Shown in pieces: positions 63,852-64,000 of a stretch of DNA of 64,000 nucleotides. The notes under the pieces are model-generated. The model was not told where the DNA came from. It searched no databases and saw nothing but the letters and a program-made list of their open reading frames with translations. The stretch's first letter is position 1. The number at the start of each line of letters is the position of its first letter. Origin of the DNA: Syncephalis plumigaleata (taxonomy: Eukaryota > Zoopagomycota > Zoopagomycetes > Zoopagales > Piptocephalidaceae); the NCBI GenBank assembly GCA_025201365.1, contig JAIXMF010000014.1, positions 372,001 to 436,000 on the forward strand, read 5' to 3'. The position numbers and the translations under genes are program-made.

Positions 63852-64000
63852 GCTGTTGATAAGCTGGATTGAATAAAGCGTTTTTATTATTGCTACTATA
63901 ATGTAGCATGATAAAGATATATACATTATTACGAGTCGAATGAGTAATAGTTATCATTTAGCATGGTAAATAATGCTGCATAATAGATTAGAATATGTGT
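63852..64000. other. window end, downstream of the GST gene
   Basis: AATAAAG at 63872-63878 may be the polyadenylation signal of the GST gene. Nothing else seen. Confidence 0.4.

Overview
The window is nuclear DNA from a fungus, most likely an early-diverging (zygomycete-grade) lineage. It is AT-rich and gene-dense, with short introns (about 50-100 bp) that usually read GTAAGT...CTAAT/CTAAC...AG. Its genes are typical of fungi: a fungalysin M36 protease, a Cu/Zn-SOD-like surface protein, a Yvc1-type vacuolar TRP channel, a Ptm1-type seven-helix protein, a GH16 cell-wall enzyme and mevalonate diphosphate decarboxylase. It also holds a canonical 4E-BP and a U12-type AT-AC intron, which yeasts lack. 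Identifications rest on sequence reading alone.

Layout. 1-6.8 kb: repeat-rich, with an S9A peptidase fragment, a serine/threonine-rich hypothetical gene, a MITE-like repeat and a 544-bp internally deleted Fanzor element. 6.8-23.2 kb: M36 protease, a 12-exon P450, a 7TM protein, SOD-like protein, a BRI3-like gene, Yvc1-like channel, a small Cys-rich secreted protein and RPS17, with MITEs between them. 24-46 kb: seven same-strand copies of a 7TM receptor-like family (two of them broken), with HMG-box, 4E-BP and GH16 genes in between. One 7TM copy is cut by a complete 4.0-kb element with TA-flanked terminal inverted repeats that carries a 714-residue Fanzor (eukaryotic TnpB-like RNA-guided nuclease). 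46-54 kb: mitochondrial-type lysyl-tRNA synthetase, MVD1, a hypothetical gene and the Ptm1-like gene with the AT-AC intron. 54.8-57.1 kb: an ORF1-only 'half-LINE' with target-site duplication and poly(A). 57.2-62 kb: two tandem genes for small secreted proteins. 63-63.9 kb: a zeta-class GST gene with one in-frame stop.

The most unusual object is the minus-strand secreted-protein gene at 57.3-60.6 kb. Downstream of a normal signal-peptide exon lie about 35 tandem units of roughly 84 bp. Each unit holds a complete intron (GTAAGT-like donor, TACTAAT branch site, NAG acceptor), and the units are separated by exactly one codon, or in two cases two codons. Read through these three-base exons, the gene gives an uninterrupted hydrophilic peptide, whereas the neighbouring paralogue encodes its mature protein in one uninterrupted exon. 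If spliced as read, nearly every residue of the mature protein has its own exon, and any exon could be skipped without a frameshift. The second system of interest is the Fanzor family: a full element, a deletion derivative that keeps only the ends and the C-terminal/3' part, and MITEs with similar subterminal sequence.
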